Notes: a model not told the origin generated them from the letters alone. 52,951 bases of DNA from CAG-791 sp963655255 (GCA_963655255.1 CAVKEB010000016.1:1-52951), one strand, 5' to 3'. Counted from the first letter of the stretch, positions 7,501 through 15,574 are shown. Program-made: numbers and translations.

Positions 7501-9242
7501 CCCGTCTTCACGCCGTGCTCATAGCGCACTGCGCCGATCTCGATGATCCGGTCGTTTTCCGAAGAGAAGCCGGTCGTCTCGATATCGAAGATGACGTAGT
7601 TTCCGGTTTCCGTCGGATACCGGTCCGGTGCGTCCTGAAATTCCGCAAAGGCAGAGTCCTCCCCGACTCTTCCGAAGGTCACCATCTTCTTCAGGTCATC
7701 TACCAGGTAACACTCCACGCCGTAGATGACCTTGAAGAATTCCTGCCGGTCAACGGGCGGCAGTCCTTCCGCCTTCCGTTTCTTGCATTCCGCGCCGTAG
7801 AGATCCTCCACCAGATGATTGGCATCCGGGAAGGCCTGCACATTTCCGTGATCCGTGATGGCGACCGCCGGCCATCCCCAGTCGTAGGCGCGTTTCACCA
7901 GATCCTTGCACTCCGAGACGCCGTCCATATCGCTCATCTTCGTGTGCATGTGGAGCTCGACGCGTTTTTTCTCGTAGTGGTCCTTGCGTTTGGTTTCAAA
8001 GGAAGGAATTTCCATGATGCCGGAGGGCGAGGAGACCGTGATCTCGTGCTCGAAGGTGTCCTCCTTCGTGTAGCCCTTCACCTTGACAAAATTTCCGGGC
8101 GAGAGGCGTTCCATGGTCTTATCCGCGTAAATCGTGGGCGCGAAAATCTTGACGATGATGGAATCGGTAAAATCCGTCAGCGTAAACTTGATGATCGTCT
8201 TCTCGTTGCGGATGTCCCGGCGCTCATTCGTCATGATCTTGCCGCGGATCGTGACCTCTCCCATCTCGCCGATGATATCCGAAATCGGGATGGCATCGTC
8301 CTCGAAGTCGCGGCCGCAGATGACCTCCGGCCGGTTCGAGCGGATAAAACCGCGGATCGCCTTGTTCTCCGCGGCACTCTTTTTGCCCGGCCTGCCAAAG
8401 GCGCCTCTTCCGGATGCGCGGTCCGCGGACGCCTGAAGCCGGTCCATCGGGGCCATCGGCTCCGCGCCTCCCGCAGAATTCCCCGCGCCTTTCCCGCCGG
8501 CATTCTGCCGAGGGGCTCCGGCCGCCGCACCCGCGGCGGCAAGTCCGTCCGGTGCGTTCCCTGCGGTCATCCCGGAAGAGCCTTCCGCTCCGGGATTCCT
8601 TCCGGATGCGTCTGCCCCTTCCCCGGAGGCTTCTCCGGAAAGGATTCCTCCGCCTCCCGCGTTCTGCGTTCCCCGGAGCGCCGCCCGTTTTCCCTCCGGA
8701 ACCACGTCGTCCAGGACCGCCCTTGCGTGGTGACGGACCGGAAGATCATAGACCATCGTCACACGGCAGTCCATGTCGCAGCGCTCCCGGAAAATCTGTT
8801 CCAGGAGACTCTGAATCTTCGCGCCGCCATCCCTCGAAAAGCCGGAATTCTCCAGATGGACCACCATCCCCCCCTCTTCCGGGTACTCAAAGGAAGCTTC
8901 CCGGAAGAAGCTTCCCAGAATCGGACTTTGTTTCCACATTTCAATGATGAGGGAATCCTTGTACTCCCGCATCAGCATTTCCGGATTGTAGAGGGCAGAG
9001 AGAATGAAATGCTCGATGAGGACCGCCTGCACGCCGGTTCCGCCGCAGACCTCTCCGGTCAGGAGCGTTTCCATCTCATAGATGTGTTTCTTATGAATCA
9101 GATGCCCCGAGTCCAGATAGACCCGGAGCCTGGTATGATCCTTGTTGAAGGCCACGCGTGTGACCTGTACGTCTGCGAAAAGCTCCCGCAGCTCTCCCTT
9201 CACCTTCAGGGTCGGGAATACGTCAAAAAAAGATTTTGCCAT
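4518..9242 (-). CDS. polC: DNA polymerase III PolC-type, replicative polymerase
   Basis: The Gram-positive replicative polymerase with built-in 3'-5' proofreading exonuclease. The 1574 residues are slightly longer than usual for PolC (roughly 1440). Domains in order: N-terminal domain to about 190; a Gly/Ala/Ser-rich low-complexity linker at about 190-300; an OB fold (about 325-405); a PHP domain beginning RVELHMHTKMSD near 430; an inserted DnaQ-like exonuclease starting IFDIETTGF near 550; a Cys4 zinc motif (CESC then CPNC) near 1030; polymerase motif EPDIDLNFSGEYQ; C-terminal HhH-like region. It lies 24 nt from ispG, in the same operon. The ribosome binding site is weak (AAAAGG close to the ATG). 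The stop TGA overlaps the edge of the downstream repeat. Confidence 0.97.
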   Translation of the reverse strand: MAKSFFDVFPTLKVKGELRELFADVQVTRVAFNKDHTRLRVYLDSGHLIHKKHIYEMETLLTGEVCGGTGVQAVLIEHFILSALYNPEMLMREYKDSLIIEMWKQSPILGSFFREASFEYPEEGGMVVHLENSGFSRDGGAKIQSLLEQIFRERCDMDCRVTMVYDLPVRHHARAVLDDVVPEGKRAALRGTQNAGGGGILSGEASGEGADASGRNPGAEGSSGMTAGNAPDGLAAAGAAAGAPRQNAGGKGAGNSAGGAEPMAPMDRLQASADRASGRGAFGRPGKKSAAENKAIRGFIRSNRPEVICGRDFEDDAIPISDIIGEMGEVTIRGKIMTNERRDIRNEKTIIKFTLTDFTDSIIVKIFAPTIYADKTMERLSPGNFVKVKGYTKEDTFEHEITVSSPSGIMEIPSFETKRKDHYEKKRVELHMHTKMSDMDGVSECKDLVKRAYDWGWPAVAITDHGNVQAFPDANHLVEDLYGAECKKRKAEGLPPVDRQEFFKVIYGVECYLVDDLKKMVTFGRVGEDSAFAEFQDAPDRYPTETGNYVIFDIETTGFSSENDRIIEIGAVRYEHGVKTGDFSEFINPKVPIPFRITRLTSITDEMVLPADPVEKVLPRFLEFCRGCVLIGHNVGFDISFIRKNAKDLGLAAPFTTIDTVGMARVMLPGHKSYNLDAVGKLLNVVNPHHHRAVDDAATTAEIFIKLLKMFTEKGVTTLGGMNALADSDPDVIRRLRPYHCILLAKNVTGRTNLYRMISESHLTYFYQKPKIPKTLLMKYREGIIVGSACVMGELYQAILDQKSEETLAGIVDFYDYLEIQPRENNRFLIDSDRYENIREEEDVLNINRKIVRLGEQYGKPVVATGDVHFLDPEDEIYRTIIQDSMGMNQEEKPAPLYLKTTDEMMEEFSYLGNAKCEEVVITNPNRIASWVDAISPVRPDKCPPVIENSDGQLREICYRQAHKMYGDPLPKVVSDRLERELTSIIKNGYSVMYIIAQKLVWKSNEDGYLVGSRGSVGSSFVATMSGITEVNPLAPHYYCESCHYSDFDSEEVKSYSGKCGVDMPEKNCPNCGKPLIRAGFDIPFETFLGFKGDKEPDIDLNFSGEYQSKAHAYTKVIFGHEQTFKAGTIATVADKTAYGYTLGYCEHRGISKRKCEIERLSRGCVGVRRSTGQHPGGIVVLPIGEEINTFTPVQHPANDMTTPIVTTHFDYHSIDHNLLKLDILGHDDPTMIRMLQDITGVDPIQLPLDDEGVMKLFVGLESLGITPEQDGGIKVGTLGVPEFGTKFVMGMLQDTKPTTLSELIKISGLSHGTDVWLGNASDLIAQGICTLATCIGCRDDIMIYLIGKGEDPSMAFKTMESVRKGKGLKPEMEEAMKEAGVPQWYHDACLKIKYMFPKGHAAAYVMMALRIAWFKVHQPLAYYCAYYTIRAKAFDYEMMAQGSQHLLECMQEYQSRDKLSAAEEAQMDDALVVREMYARGIEFTPIELGVAHGRAFQIVDGKIMPAYTSIHGMGANAADALEEACKGGPFVSQQDIRERAKVSQTILDKMSELGLLGDLPESNQFSLFDLFDS

Positions 9243-9266
9243 TGCCTTTTGTATGTGCGCCGCCCG

Positions 9267-10334
9267 TCATGCGTTCCAGTGATCCAGCTCATCCTTCAGC
9301 GTTTCCAGAAGCCGGTCCTCCGGAACCTTCCGGACAATCTCGCCTTTTTTGATGAGAAGTCCTTCTCCGTCTCCGCCTGCGATTCCGATGTCCGCTTCCT
9401 TTGCCTCCCCGGGGCCGTTTACGGCGCAGCCCATGACCGCGACCTTGATGTTGTACGGATACTTCTGAACCATCTGCTCCACTTCGTTCGCAAGGCCGAT
9501 GAGATCAATTCTCGTGCGGCCGCAGGTCGGGCAGGACGTCACCTCAACGCCGCCCTCGCGAAGCTTCAGATCGCGGAGGATCCGTTTGGCCGCGCGGACC
9601 TCTTCCACCGGATCGCCGGAGAGCGAGACGCGGATCGTGTCGCCGATTCCCTCATAGAGAATGATGCCGAGGCCCACCGAAGATTTGATGAGGCCGCCGT
9701 AGGTCGTCCCTGCCTCGGTGATGCCGACGTGCAGCGGATAATCGGTCTTCCGGGCCAGAAGCTCATGTGCCTTCGCGCAGGTGAGAACATCCGAGGACTT
9801 GATGCTGATGACGATCCGGTCATAGCCGCACCGCTCCACCATGTCCACCTTGTCGAGGGCACTCTCCACAAGGCCCTCCGGCGTGACGCCGCCGTACTTC
9901 TCCACGAGGTTGCGCTCCAGCGAACCGGAGTTAACGCCGACACGGATCGGAATTCCTCTCTCCTTCGCACAGCTCACCACCGCGCGGATGCGGTCCTCCC
10001 CGCCGATGTTGCCGGGATTGATGCGGATCTTGTCCGCACCGTTTTCCATGGCGGCAATCGCCATTTTGTAGTCAAAATGAATGTCCGCGACCAGCGGAAT
10101 GTGAATCTGCTTCTTGATCTCCGAAATGGCCTTCGCACACTCCTCATCCGGAACCGTGCAGCGGATGATCTCGCATCCCGCCTCTTCGAGACGCAGAATC
10201 TGTGCCACGGTTGCCTTGACGTCATCCGTCCTCGTATTCGTCATCGACTGAATTGCAATCGGATTGCCTCCGCCGATCGTGACATTTCCGATGCGGACGG
10301 TCTTCGTATGCTGCCGGAACGTATCTTCGCTCAT
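9267..10334 (-). CDS. ispG: 4-hydroxy-3-methylbut-2-en-1-yl diphosphate synthase (MEP pathway)
   Basis: The penultimate MEP-pathway step, converting MEcPP to HMBPP through a [4Fe-4S] cluster. The 355 residues start with RIGNVTIGGGNPIAIQSMTNT, the family signature. Cluster ligands are visible in TSCPTCGRT and VMGCAVNGPGE near the C-terminus. The start at 10334 is chosen over an upstream in-frame ATG (10469) because AGGAG precedes it and because the extra 45 residues would be translation of a degenerate tandem repeat, not family sequence. It shares the pathway with dxr two genes upstream. Confidence 0.96.
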   Translation of the reverse strand: MSEDTFRQHTKTVRIGNVTIGGGNPIAIQSMTNTRTDDVKATVAQILRLEEAGCEIIRCTVPDEECAKAISEIKKQIHIPLVADIHFDYKMAIAAMENGADKIRINPGNIGGEDRIRAVVSCAKERGIPIRVGVNSGSLERNLVEKYGGVTPEGLVESALDKVDMVERCGYDRIVISIKSSDVLTCAKAHELLARKTDYPLHVGITEAGTTYGGLIKSSVGLGIILYEGIGDTIRVSLSGDPVEEVRAAKRILRDLKLREGGVEVTSCPTCGRTRIDLIGLANEVEQMVQKYPYNIKVAVMGCAVNGPGEAKEADIGIAGGDGEGLLIKKGEIVRKVPEDRLLETLKDELDHWNA

Positions 10335-10510
10335 TGTTCTCCTGCCCTTCCCCGCCGCGGCCTTTTTGCGGCGCATTGATCTTTTTCCACCGTGAACATT
10401 CATGGCGCATTGATCCTTGTTCTCCGTGGACACTTGCGGCCATTCATCTTCTTCACCCTGAACATTCACGACACATTGATTTTTTCGCCGTGAACACCCT
10501 CGGCTTTTCT
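10335..10510 (-). repeat. Degenerate ~33-nt tandem repeat in the rseP-ispG gap
   Basis: The 235-bp gap between rseP and ispG contains four to five imperfect units of about 31-35 nt. Each minus-strand unit has the pattern ATCAATG, a few bases, GAATGTTCACGG, then a run of G/A. The clearest units start near 10382, 10416, 10448 and 10480. The units are open in one frame and would read as MNV-type repeats fused to IspG if the upstream ATG were used. No promoter or terminator is evident in the gap. Confidence 0.6.
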
Positions 10511-10569
10511 GCCTTTTCTGCTATATTTTCGCCACGGCTGTGCCGTGACATTCCTGTTTCCCGGCAATT

Positions 10570-11673
10570 TTACCGGAAAAACTTGCTCACATCGTTAAAC
10601 AGTGCGAATACCATGACCGCCATCAGGATCACGACCCCCGCCAGCGTTACGTATCCTTCCTTGTCCGGGGAGAGCTTCTTCCCGCGGATCATCTCGACGA
10701 GGAGCAGGAGGAACCGTCCGCCGTCCAGTGCCGGAATCGGAAGAAGGTTCATGATTCCGAGGTTGATGGACAAAAGCGTGGTAAGGCTGAGGAACGAGAG
10801 CACCGTCGCAGAGAGTCCGTACGGCTTCGTCGTCTCATAGGTGTCGTCCACCACCTTCACGATCCCGACCGGTCCTGAGAGATCATCGGCGGAGAAATGT
10901 CCGCGGAAAATCAGACCGAGCGACTTGAAGGTCGCCCTCACCCAGTACTCCGCCTCATAGAAGCCATACCGGAAGGTCTGGAGCGGTCCGCACTTGATAT
11001 ACTGTCCGGAGCCGATGAGGCCGATGTAATAGCGCCCTGCCTCCTCGTTGTAGCGCGGCGTCAGCGTCACGGTATTCTTCACTCCGTCCCGCTCATAGGT
11101 GATCCGCAGCGGCTCGCCGTAGTTCATCATAGAGAAAAGCTGCACTTCGCGGTAGATGTGAATGGGCTCGCCATTGATCGCGCAGATGGTGTCGTCGGCT
11201 TCCAGCCCCGCCTCCTGCGCCGCGGACCCGTCCATGACCTCGCGGACCACCGGAAGATCTGTCCCGGAAAAAGCGACAATGACAATGGCGAACACGAGTC
11301 CGATCAGGAAGTTGGCGATGGGTCCCGCAAGGACCGTTGCCATCCTGGCTCCCACACTCGCATTGGGATAGGCGTGCGGATCCGCGTCCTTTTCCCTCGC
11401 TGAGGCAAAATCTTTCTCCCCGGAGGGACCCGCCACACTGTCCGGATCATACATAGACTCCATGCCGTCGAACAGGCAGGCTCCGCCGATCGGGAACACC
11501 CGGATGCAGAAGTCCGTTTCCTTTCCCTTTTTCCGGAAAAGGACCGGCCCCATGCCGATATCAAATTCCTTCACCCGGATTCCGCAGCGCCTTGCCACCG
11601 CGTAGTGTCCGAATTCATGTCCGATTACGATCACCGAAAAGATGATCAGAAAAATAAGAATACTGATAATCAT
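10570..11673 (-). CDS. rseP: RIP site-2 zinc metalloprotease RseP family
   Basis: A polytopic membrane protease that cleaves substrates such as anti-sigma factors and signal-peptide remnants inside the membrane. Of 367 residues, the first membrane segment carries the zinc motif HEFGH (19-23). A PDZ domain lies at about 130-205, and the second catalytic motif NLLPIPALDGG is near 310 with further membrane segments after it. Residues 88-93 (DFASAR), in the loop after the first metal-site segment, are encoded by an 18-nt exact copy of the leader element found elsewhere in the window. It lies between dxr and ispG, as in other Firmicutes. The ribosome binding site is poor, with AGGAGA distant from the ATG. 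Confidence 0.94.
   Translation of the reverse strand: MIISILIFLIIFSVIVIGHEFGHYAVARRCGIRVKEFDIGMGPVLFRKKGKETDFCIRVFPIGGACLFDGMESMYDPDSVAGPSGEKDFASAREKDADPHAYPNASVGARMATVLAGPIANFLIGLVFAIVIVAFSGTDLPVVREVMDGSAAQEAGLEADDTICAINGEPIHIYREVQLFSMMNYGEPLRITYERDGVKNTVTLTPRYNEEAGRYYIGLIGSGQYIKCGPLQTFRYGFYEAEYWVRATFKSLGLIFRGHFSADDLSGPVGIVKVVDDTYETTKPYGLSATVLSFLSLTTLLSINLGIMNLLPIPALDGGRFLLLLVEMIRGKKLSPDKEGYVTLAGVVILMAVMVFALFNDVSKFFR
11395..11412 (-). repeat. 18-nt fragment of the modular leader element inside rseP
   Basis: This stretch is identical over 18 nt to positions 4364-4381 of copy 1: GATTTTGCCTCAGCGAGG on the minus strand. It is in the frame that gives DFASAR. The match includes the GCCTC/GAGG mini-palindrome that forms the 3' end of the element. 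Confidence 0.8.
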
Positions 11674-11747
11674 GCGTCTTTTTTATAAAAGCTTCTCCTG
11701 AATTCCGCAGACTCCGTCACAAGATCGCCCCCTGATCCGCTTTTTCC

Positions 11748-12920
11748 TTACGCTCTTCTCAGGCGCGCGATGCATTCCCGGACGCTCTCTCTTGCCTCTT
11801 TCTCCGTGTCGAGAATCTGGTCCAGCGTCGGATTCGCGATCACGTCATGCGCGTCCATCGCCGCCTCAATGAGGTCATAGATATCCAGAAATTCGATCTC
11901 GTCCTTCATGAAATGGCTCACCGCTTCTTCATTGGCCGCGTTGAAAACCGTCGGCATGGAGCCGCCCGCATGTGCCGCGCGGTAAGCAAGCGGAAGTCCT
12001 CGGAAGGTTTCCTTGTCCGGCTTCTCGAAGACAATGCTCCCCAGCTCGAACAGATCCAGCGGCTTGATTGCAAGCGGCAGGCGGTCCGGATAAAAGAACG
12101 CATACTGGATCGGAAGCCGCATATCCGGCGAAGCGAGGTGCGCCATCACCGAGCCGTCCACATACTGGACGGCCGAGTGCATGATGCTCTGCGGCTGCAC
12201 CACCACCTGAATGCGGTCCACATCCACGCCGAACAGCCACTTCGCCTCCATGACCTCGAGGCCTTTGTTCACAAGGCTCGCCGAATCAATGGTGACCTTG
12301 GCTCCCATGTCCCAGTTCGGATTGTTCAGAGCCTCCGCGACATGCTTGTGTGCGAGATCCCCGCGTTTCTTCCCGCGGAAGGTTCCGCCCGAGCAGGTCA
12401 GGAGAATCTTGTCAATTCTCTCATGCGGCTCTCCGTTCAGGCACTGGAAAATCGCGCTGTGTTCCGAGTCCACCGGGAGAAGCTCCACGCCCATGGATTC
12501 CACCGCGGGGATGATGAGATGCCCCGCGGTCACCAGCGTCTCCTTGTTTGCGAGCGCGATCGTCTTCTCCGCGCCGATGGCGGCGAGCGTCGGCTGAATG
12601 CCGATCATGCCGACCACGGAATTCAGGAACATATCGCTGTGCTCCATCACCGCAATCTCACACAGGCCGTCCATGCCGCAGACAACGCGCACTGGAAGGT
12701 CCTTCACGCGGTCCGCAAGGTCTCCGGCCGCCTCTTCGCTCCACATGCAGACCAGCTCCGGGTGGAATTCACGGATCTGCTCCTCCATCTTCGAAACGTT
12801 CCGTCCCGCCGCAAGCGCGGTGACCTTCAGCCTCTCCGGATACGTCCGCACAATGTCCAGCGCCTGCGTTCCGATGGATCCGGTGGAACCGATGATGGCA
12901 ATTCTCTTCTGCTCTTCCAT
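11748..12920 (-). CDS. dxr: 1-deoxy-D-xylulose 5-phosphate reductoisomerase (MEP pathway)
   Basis: Converts DXP to MEP with NADPH and a divalent metal. The 390-residue product starts MEEQKRIAIIGSTGSIG, with the nucleotide-binding GSTGSIGTQALDIV at 10-23. The metal and substrate motifs VDSEHSAIFQCL and SASLVNKGLEVMEAKWLF are intact. The start at 12920 follows a GGAAGAT; the frame is open upstream to 12971 but that part is not family sequence. It sits between cdsA and rseP in the operon, with a 230-bp structured gap upstream. Confidence 0.96.
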   Translation of the reverse strand: MEEQKRIAIIGSTGSIGTQALDIVRTYPERLKVTALAAGRNVSKMEEQIREFHPELVCMWSEEAAGDLADRVKDLPVRVVCGMDGLCEIAVMEHSDMFLNSVVGMIGIQPTLAAIGAEKTIALANKETLVTAGHLIIPAVESMGVELLPVDSEHSAIFQCLNGEPHERIDKILLTCSGGTFRGKKRGDLAHKHVAEALNNPNWDMGAKVTIDSASLVNKGLEVMEAKWLFGVDVDRIQVVVQPQSIMHSAVQYVDGSVMAHLASPDMRLPIQYAFFYPDRLPLAIKPLDLFELGSIVFEKPDKETFRGLPLAYRAAHAGGSMPTVFNAANEEAVSHFMKDEIEFLDIYDLIEAAMDAHDVIANPTLDQILDTEKEARESVRECIARLRRA

Positions 12921-12994
12921 ATCTTCCCTGCTCCTTTTCCGAAACAAGGGAGTGCTGGCCGCAGCCCTCACTCCCCCTCTTATCCAATAATATG

Positions 12995-13114
12995 GTAACT
13001 GTTCAGCACTCGTCGATTTACATTTGAAACCGGCAGACGGCCAGTGCGCAAAGCACCTCCTGGCGGTGACATTGAGGATTTCCGCCGGAAATTCGAGATG
13101 CGCTGAACCGTTAC
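12995..13114. repeat. MITE-like 120-bp inverted repeat upstream of dxr
   Basis: The left end GTAACTGTTCAGC (12995-13007) and right end GCTGAACCGTTAC (13102-13114) are inverted copies with a single mismatch. Weaker inverted similarity continues inward (CGATTT against CGAATTT). The interior holds small palindromes (GTGCGCAAAGCAC). A related 12-bp inverted pair lies at 20139-20184 and a single half at 48910-48920. It could be a mobile miniature element or a long leader hairpin of dxr. Confidence 0.45.
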
Positions 13115-13150
13115 GAAAAATATGCCTGTTCCGGACAGGCGAACGTGGCG

Positions 13151-14056
13151 TTATCTTAGCACTTCCAGAAACAGCACGCCCAGCGTGTAGATCACCGGCG
13201 CCGTGAAAATAATGCTGTCAAACCGGTCCATAATGCCGCCGTGTCCCGGAATCACCTTGCCGTAATCCTTGATGCCGTGATTGCGCTTGATCGCAGAGGC
13301 CGCCAGATCCCCCACCATGCCGATGATACTGCCGACAATGCCGATGACGATAAACGCCCCATAGAGATTCTCTCCCGGCACCAGAACGCTGATCAGGTAT
13401 GCCGCAAACACACACAGAAGCGTTCCGCCGCAGATTCCTCCGATGGCCCCTTCCACGGTCTTGTGCGGAGAGAGCACCGGTGTCATCTTGTGTTTTCCGA
13501 AGGCACGCCCGGCCGCCCAGGCGCAGGTATCACAGATCCACGCGCAGAAGAAAATCAGGGCATACACGAATTTTCCATAAGGAAGGAACTGCGAGCGGTA
13601 AATGCAGGAGATCATGATCGGCGCATAAATAAAGGAAAAGATCGATCCGATCACCTGATCCGCATGATACTTCGGGAACGTGAAAACATACACGGCCATA
13701 TTCAGAAGGAACAGTCCCATAATCGCAACGAGTGCCAGCGAATTGGCCCGGTGGATGAACGGCATTGCATTCACGGATCCCCAGGTCAGGATGTGTCCGC
13801 TCCTGTCGATTGCGCCGAGGGTTTCCCCGTAATAAAGGAGTGCCAGATAATACACAGCCCCGATGACAAGCCCCGTCACTTCCAGAATGTTGCAGCTCTC
13901 CTTCTCCGGATCATGAACCTTCATTGCCCTTGTCAGCTCATAATAACCGATCAGGGCACACACCATCAGTACCAGTCCGAGAGGCAGTCCCCCGCACAGT
14001 CCGAGGCCGATTGCCAGAATTGTAATGACGATGCCGCTGATGACTCTTTTCTTCAT
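13151..14056 (-). CDS. cdsA: Phosphatidate cytidylyltransferase (CDP-DAG synthase)
   Basis: An integral membrane enzyme making CDP-diacylglycerol from CTP and phosphatidate, the branch point to phosphatidylglycerol and cardiolipin. The 301 residues contain about eight hydrophobic segments starting at residue 5. The CDP-alcohol signature is complete near 250-285 (SAIKRNHGIKDYGKVIPGHGG then MDRFDS). AAAGG precedes the ATG by 6 nt. It is co-oriented with uppS 80 nt upstream and dxr downstream. Confidence 0.95.
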   Translation of the reverse strand: MKKRVISGIVITILAIGLGLCGGLPLGLVLMVCALIGYYELTRAMKVHDPEKESCNILEVTGLVIGAVYYLALLYYGETLGAIDRSGHILTWGSVNAMPFIHRANSLALVAIMGLFLLNMAVYVFTFPKYHADQVIGSIFSFIYAPIMISCIYRSQFLPYGKFVYALIFFCAWICDTCAWAAGRAFGKHKMTPVLSPHKTVEGAIGGICGGTLLCVFAAYLISVLVPGENLYGAFIVIGIVGSIIGMVGDLAASAIKRNHGIKDYGKVIPGHGGIMDRFDSIIFTAPVIYTLGVLFLEVLR

Positions 14057-14136
14057 AGTTGCCTTTCACGCCTTATGGCATTCCTTCCGCCGGAAAACGC
14101 CGCCCGCATGGCTCCCGGCTCTGCCTTCTGTCCTGC

Positions 14137-14853
14137 CTACTTCATCAGTCCGCCGAACCGGCGCTCCCGGTGATTATAGGCATCCACTGCCTTCTCCAGC
14201 TCTTCCTTTGTAAAATCAGGCCACGCCGCATCGGTAAAATACAGCTCCGAATACGACAGCTGCCACATGAGGAAGTTGGAAAGGCGTTCCTCTCCGCAGG
14301 TGCGGATGAGAAGATCCGGATCCGGGATTCCCGCCGTATCCAGTTCGTTCGAGATGGTCTCCTCCGTAATCTCTTCCGGAGAAAGCTCTCCTCTTTGCAC
14401 CTTGCCCGCAAGCTTCTGCACGGCACGGCGCATCTCATCTCTCGCGCCGTAATTGATTGCGATCTGGAAGCCGATGCCGGTGTTGTTCTTCGTGGACTCC
14501 TCCAGATTCGCAATGCTCCTCTGCAGGTCCTCATCCAGCCAGGACTTGTCTCCGATCACGCGGATCCGGACATTGTTCTTCGCGCACTTGGCAAGCGAAG
14601 TCTTCATATAGGTCCGCAGGAGATTCATCAGAGCCTTGACCTCTGCATCCGGTCTCGTCCAGTTCTCCGTGGAAAACGCGTAGACCGTCAGGTATTTGAT
14701 TCCCATGTGGTCGGCATCTTCCAGAATCTGCTCCACGACACGGGCTCCCTGTGCGTGTCCCGCCGTGCGGGGAAGTCCTCTTTTCTTTGCCCAGCGCCCG
14801 TTGCCGTCCATAATGATGGCGACATGCGCCGGAATCTTATATTCATCTGACAT
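14137..14853 (-). CDS. uppS: Isoprenyl transferase (undecaprenyl diphosphate synthase)
   Basis: Condenses isopentenyl diphosphate onto farnesyl diphosphate to make the C55 carrier lipid of wall synthesis. The 238 residues are typical. The catalytic Asp lies in AIIMDGNGRWAKKRGL (near residue 16), with STENW and the C-terminal TCGEERLSNFLMWQLSYSE motif complete. It is preceded by a diverged copy of the leader element (14854-14992), which places GAGG exactly 7 nt before the ATG. It uses the products of the MEP genes in the same operon. Confidence 0.96.
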   Translation of the reverse strand: MSDEYKIPAHVAIIMDGNGRWAKKRGLPRTAGHAQGARVVEQILEDADHMGIKYLTVYAFSTENWTRPDAEVKALMNLLRTYMKTSLAKCAKNNVRIRVIGDKSWLDEDLQRSIANLEESTKNNTGIGFQIAINYGARDEMRRAVQKLAGKVQRGELSPEEITEETISNELDTAGIPDPDLLIRTCGEERLSNFLMWQLSYSELYFTDAAWPDFTKEELEKAVDAYNHRERRFGGLMK

Positions 14854-14992
14854 ATCATATCCTCATAAAAGGCAGCCGACGGCTTTTCGTGCGCGAGGAG
14901 AATTTTGCGAAGGCGGATTCTCCGATGCGGGAGCACAGCACCATGAGGTGCCGTGCTCGGATAAGGAGCAGCCGGCATTAATCGGCTGCGAG
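14854..14992 (-). repeat. Diverged modular leader element, copy 6 (uppS leader)
   Basis: Occupies the entire frr-uppS gap and keeps the module order of copies 1-3 despite little sequence identity. It has a GCAGC...GCTGC hairpin (14968-14989), a 12-bp GAGCACGGCACC hairpin with a TCAT loop and one G-U on the minus strand (14931-14958), and a GGAGAAT...ATTCTCC hairpin with the shared loop CGCCTTCGC (14897-14923). AGCCG/CGGCT follows, and GAGG lies 7 nt before the ATG. Confidence 0.7.
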
Positions 14993-15550
14993 TTATACGG
15001 TCATGATCTCCTTCGATTTCTTCTCGATGATTCCGTCTACCTTCTTGATGAAATCATCCGTCAGCTTCTGCAGCTCATCTTCCAGCTGTGCCTCTGCGTC
15101 CTCGGAAATCTCCGCCGCCTTCTTCTGCTTCTTGAAGTCATCCATGCCGTCGCGTCTTGCCGCGCGGATGACAACCTTGGACTCCTCGCCCTTCTTCTTG
15201 ACGTCCTTCACCAGATTCTTGCGGTTCTCCTCCGTCATCTCCGGGAAAACAAGGCGTACCATGGTCGCGTCGCTGGTCGGATTGATGCCGATATCCGCCA
15301 TCTGGATGGCACGGCAGATGTCCTTGATCAGATTCTTGTCCCAGGGCTGGATCTGAATGATGCGTGCCTCCGGAACCGAAACGTTCGCAACCTGCTGAAT
15401 CGGGGTCGGCGCGCCGTAATAATCCACGCGGACATGGTCCAGAATGTGCGGATTCGCACGTCCCGCGCGGACGGTCTGAAGGTCAGACTCCAGAAACTCG
15501 ATTGCCTTGTTCATCTTGTCTTCGTAAACTTTGATCTTCGGATCACTCAT
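14993..15550 (-). CDS. frr: Ribosome recycling factor
   Basis: Splits post-termination ribosomes together with EF-G. The start at 15550 gives 185 residues, the standard RRF length; GGGAG lies 9 nt upstream of that ATG, whereas an ATG three codons earlier directly abuts it. Conserved LQTVRAGRANP, VRVDYYGAPTPIQQVA and the C-terminal helix are present. It follows pyrH by 24 nt and forms the usual pyrH-frr pair. Confidence 0.97.
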   Translation of the reverse strand: MSDPKIKVYEDKMNKAIEFLESDLQTVRAGRANPHILDHVRVDYYGAPTPIQQVANVSVPEARIIQIQPWDKNLIKDICRAIQMADIGINPTSDATMVRLVFPEMTEENRKNLVKDVKKKGEESKVVIRAARRDGMDDFKKQKKAAEISEDAEAQLEDELQKLTDDFIKKVDGIIEKKSKEIMTV

Positions 15551-15574
15551 TGTCGTCATCTCCCTGTTTCGCTG

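Noticed and set aside
7170..10379. A 1069-codon open frame on the plus strand opposite polC and ispG, and other long plus-strand frames opposite malQ and polC
   Set aside because: They are shadows of G+C-rich genes: His/Arg/Asp-rich composition, no ribosome binding sites, no family motifs, while the minus-strand products are unmistakable.
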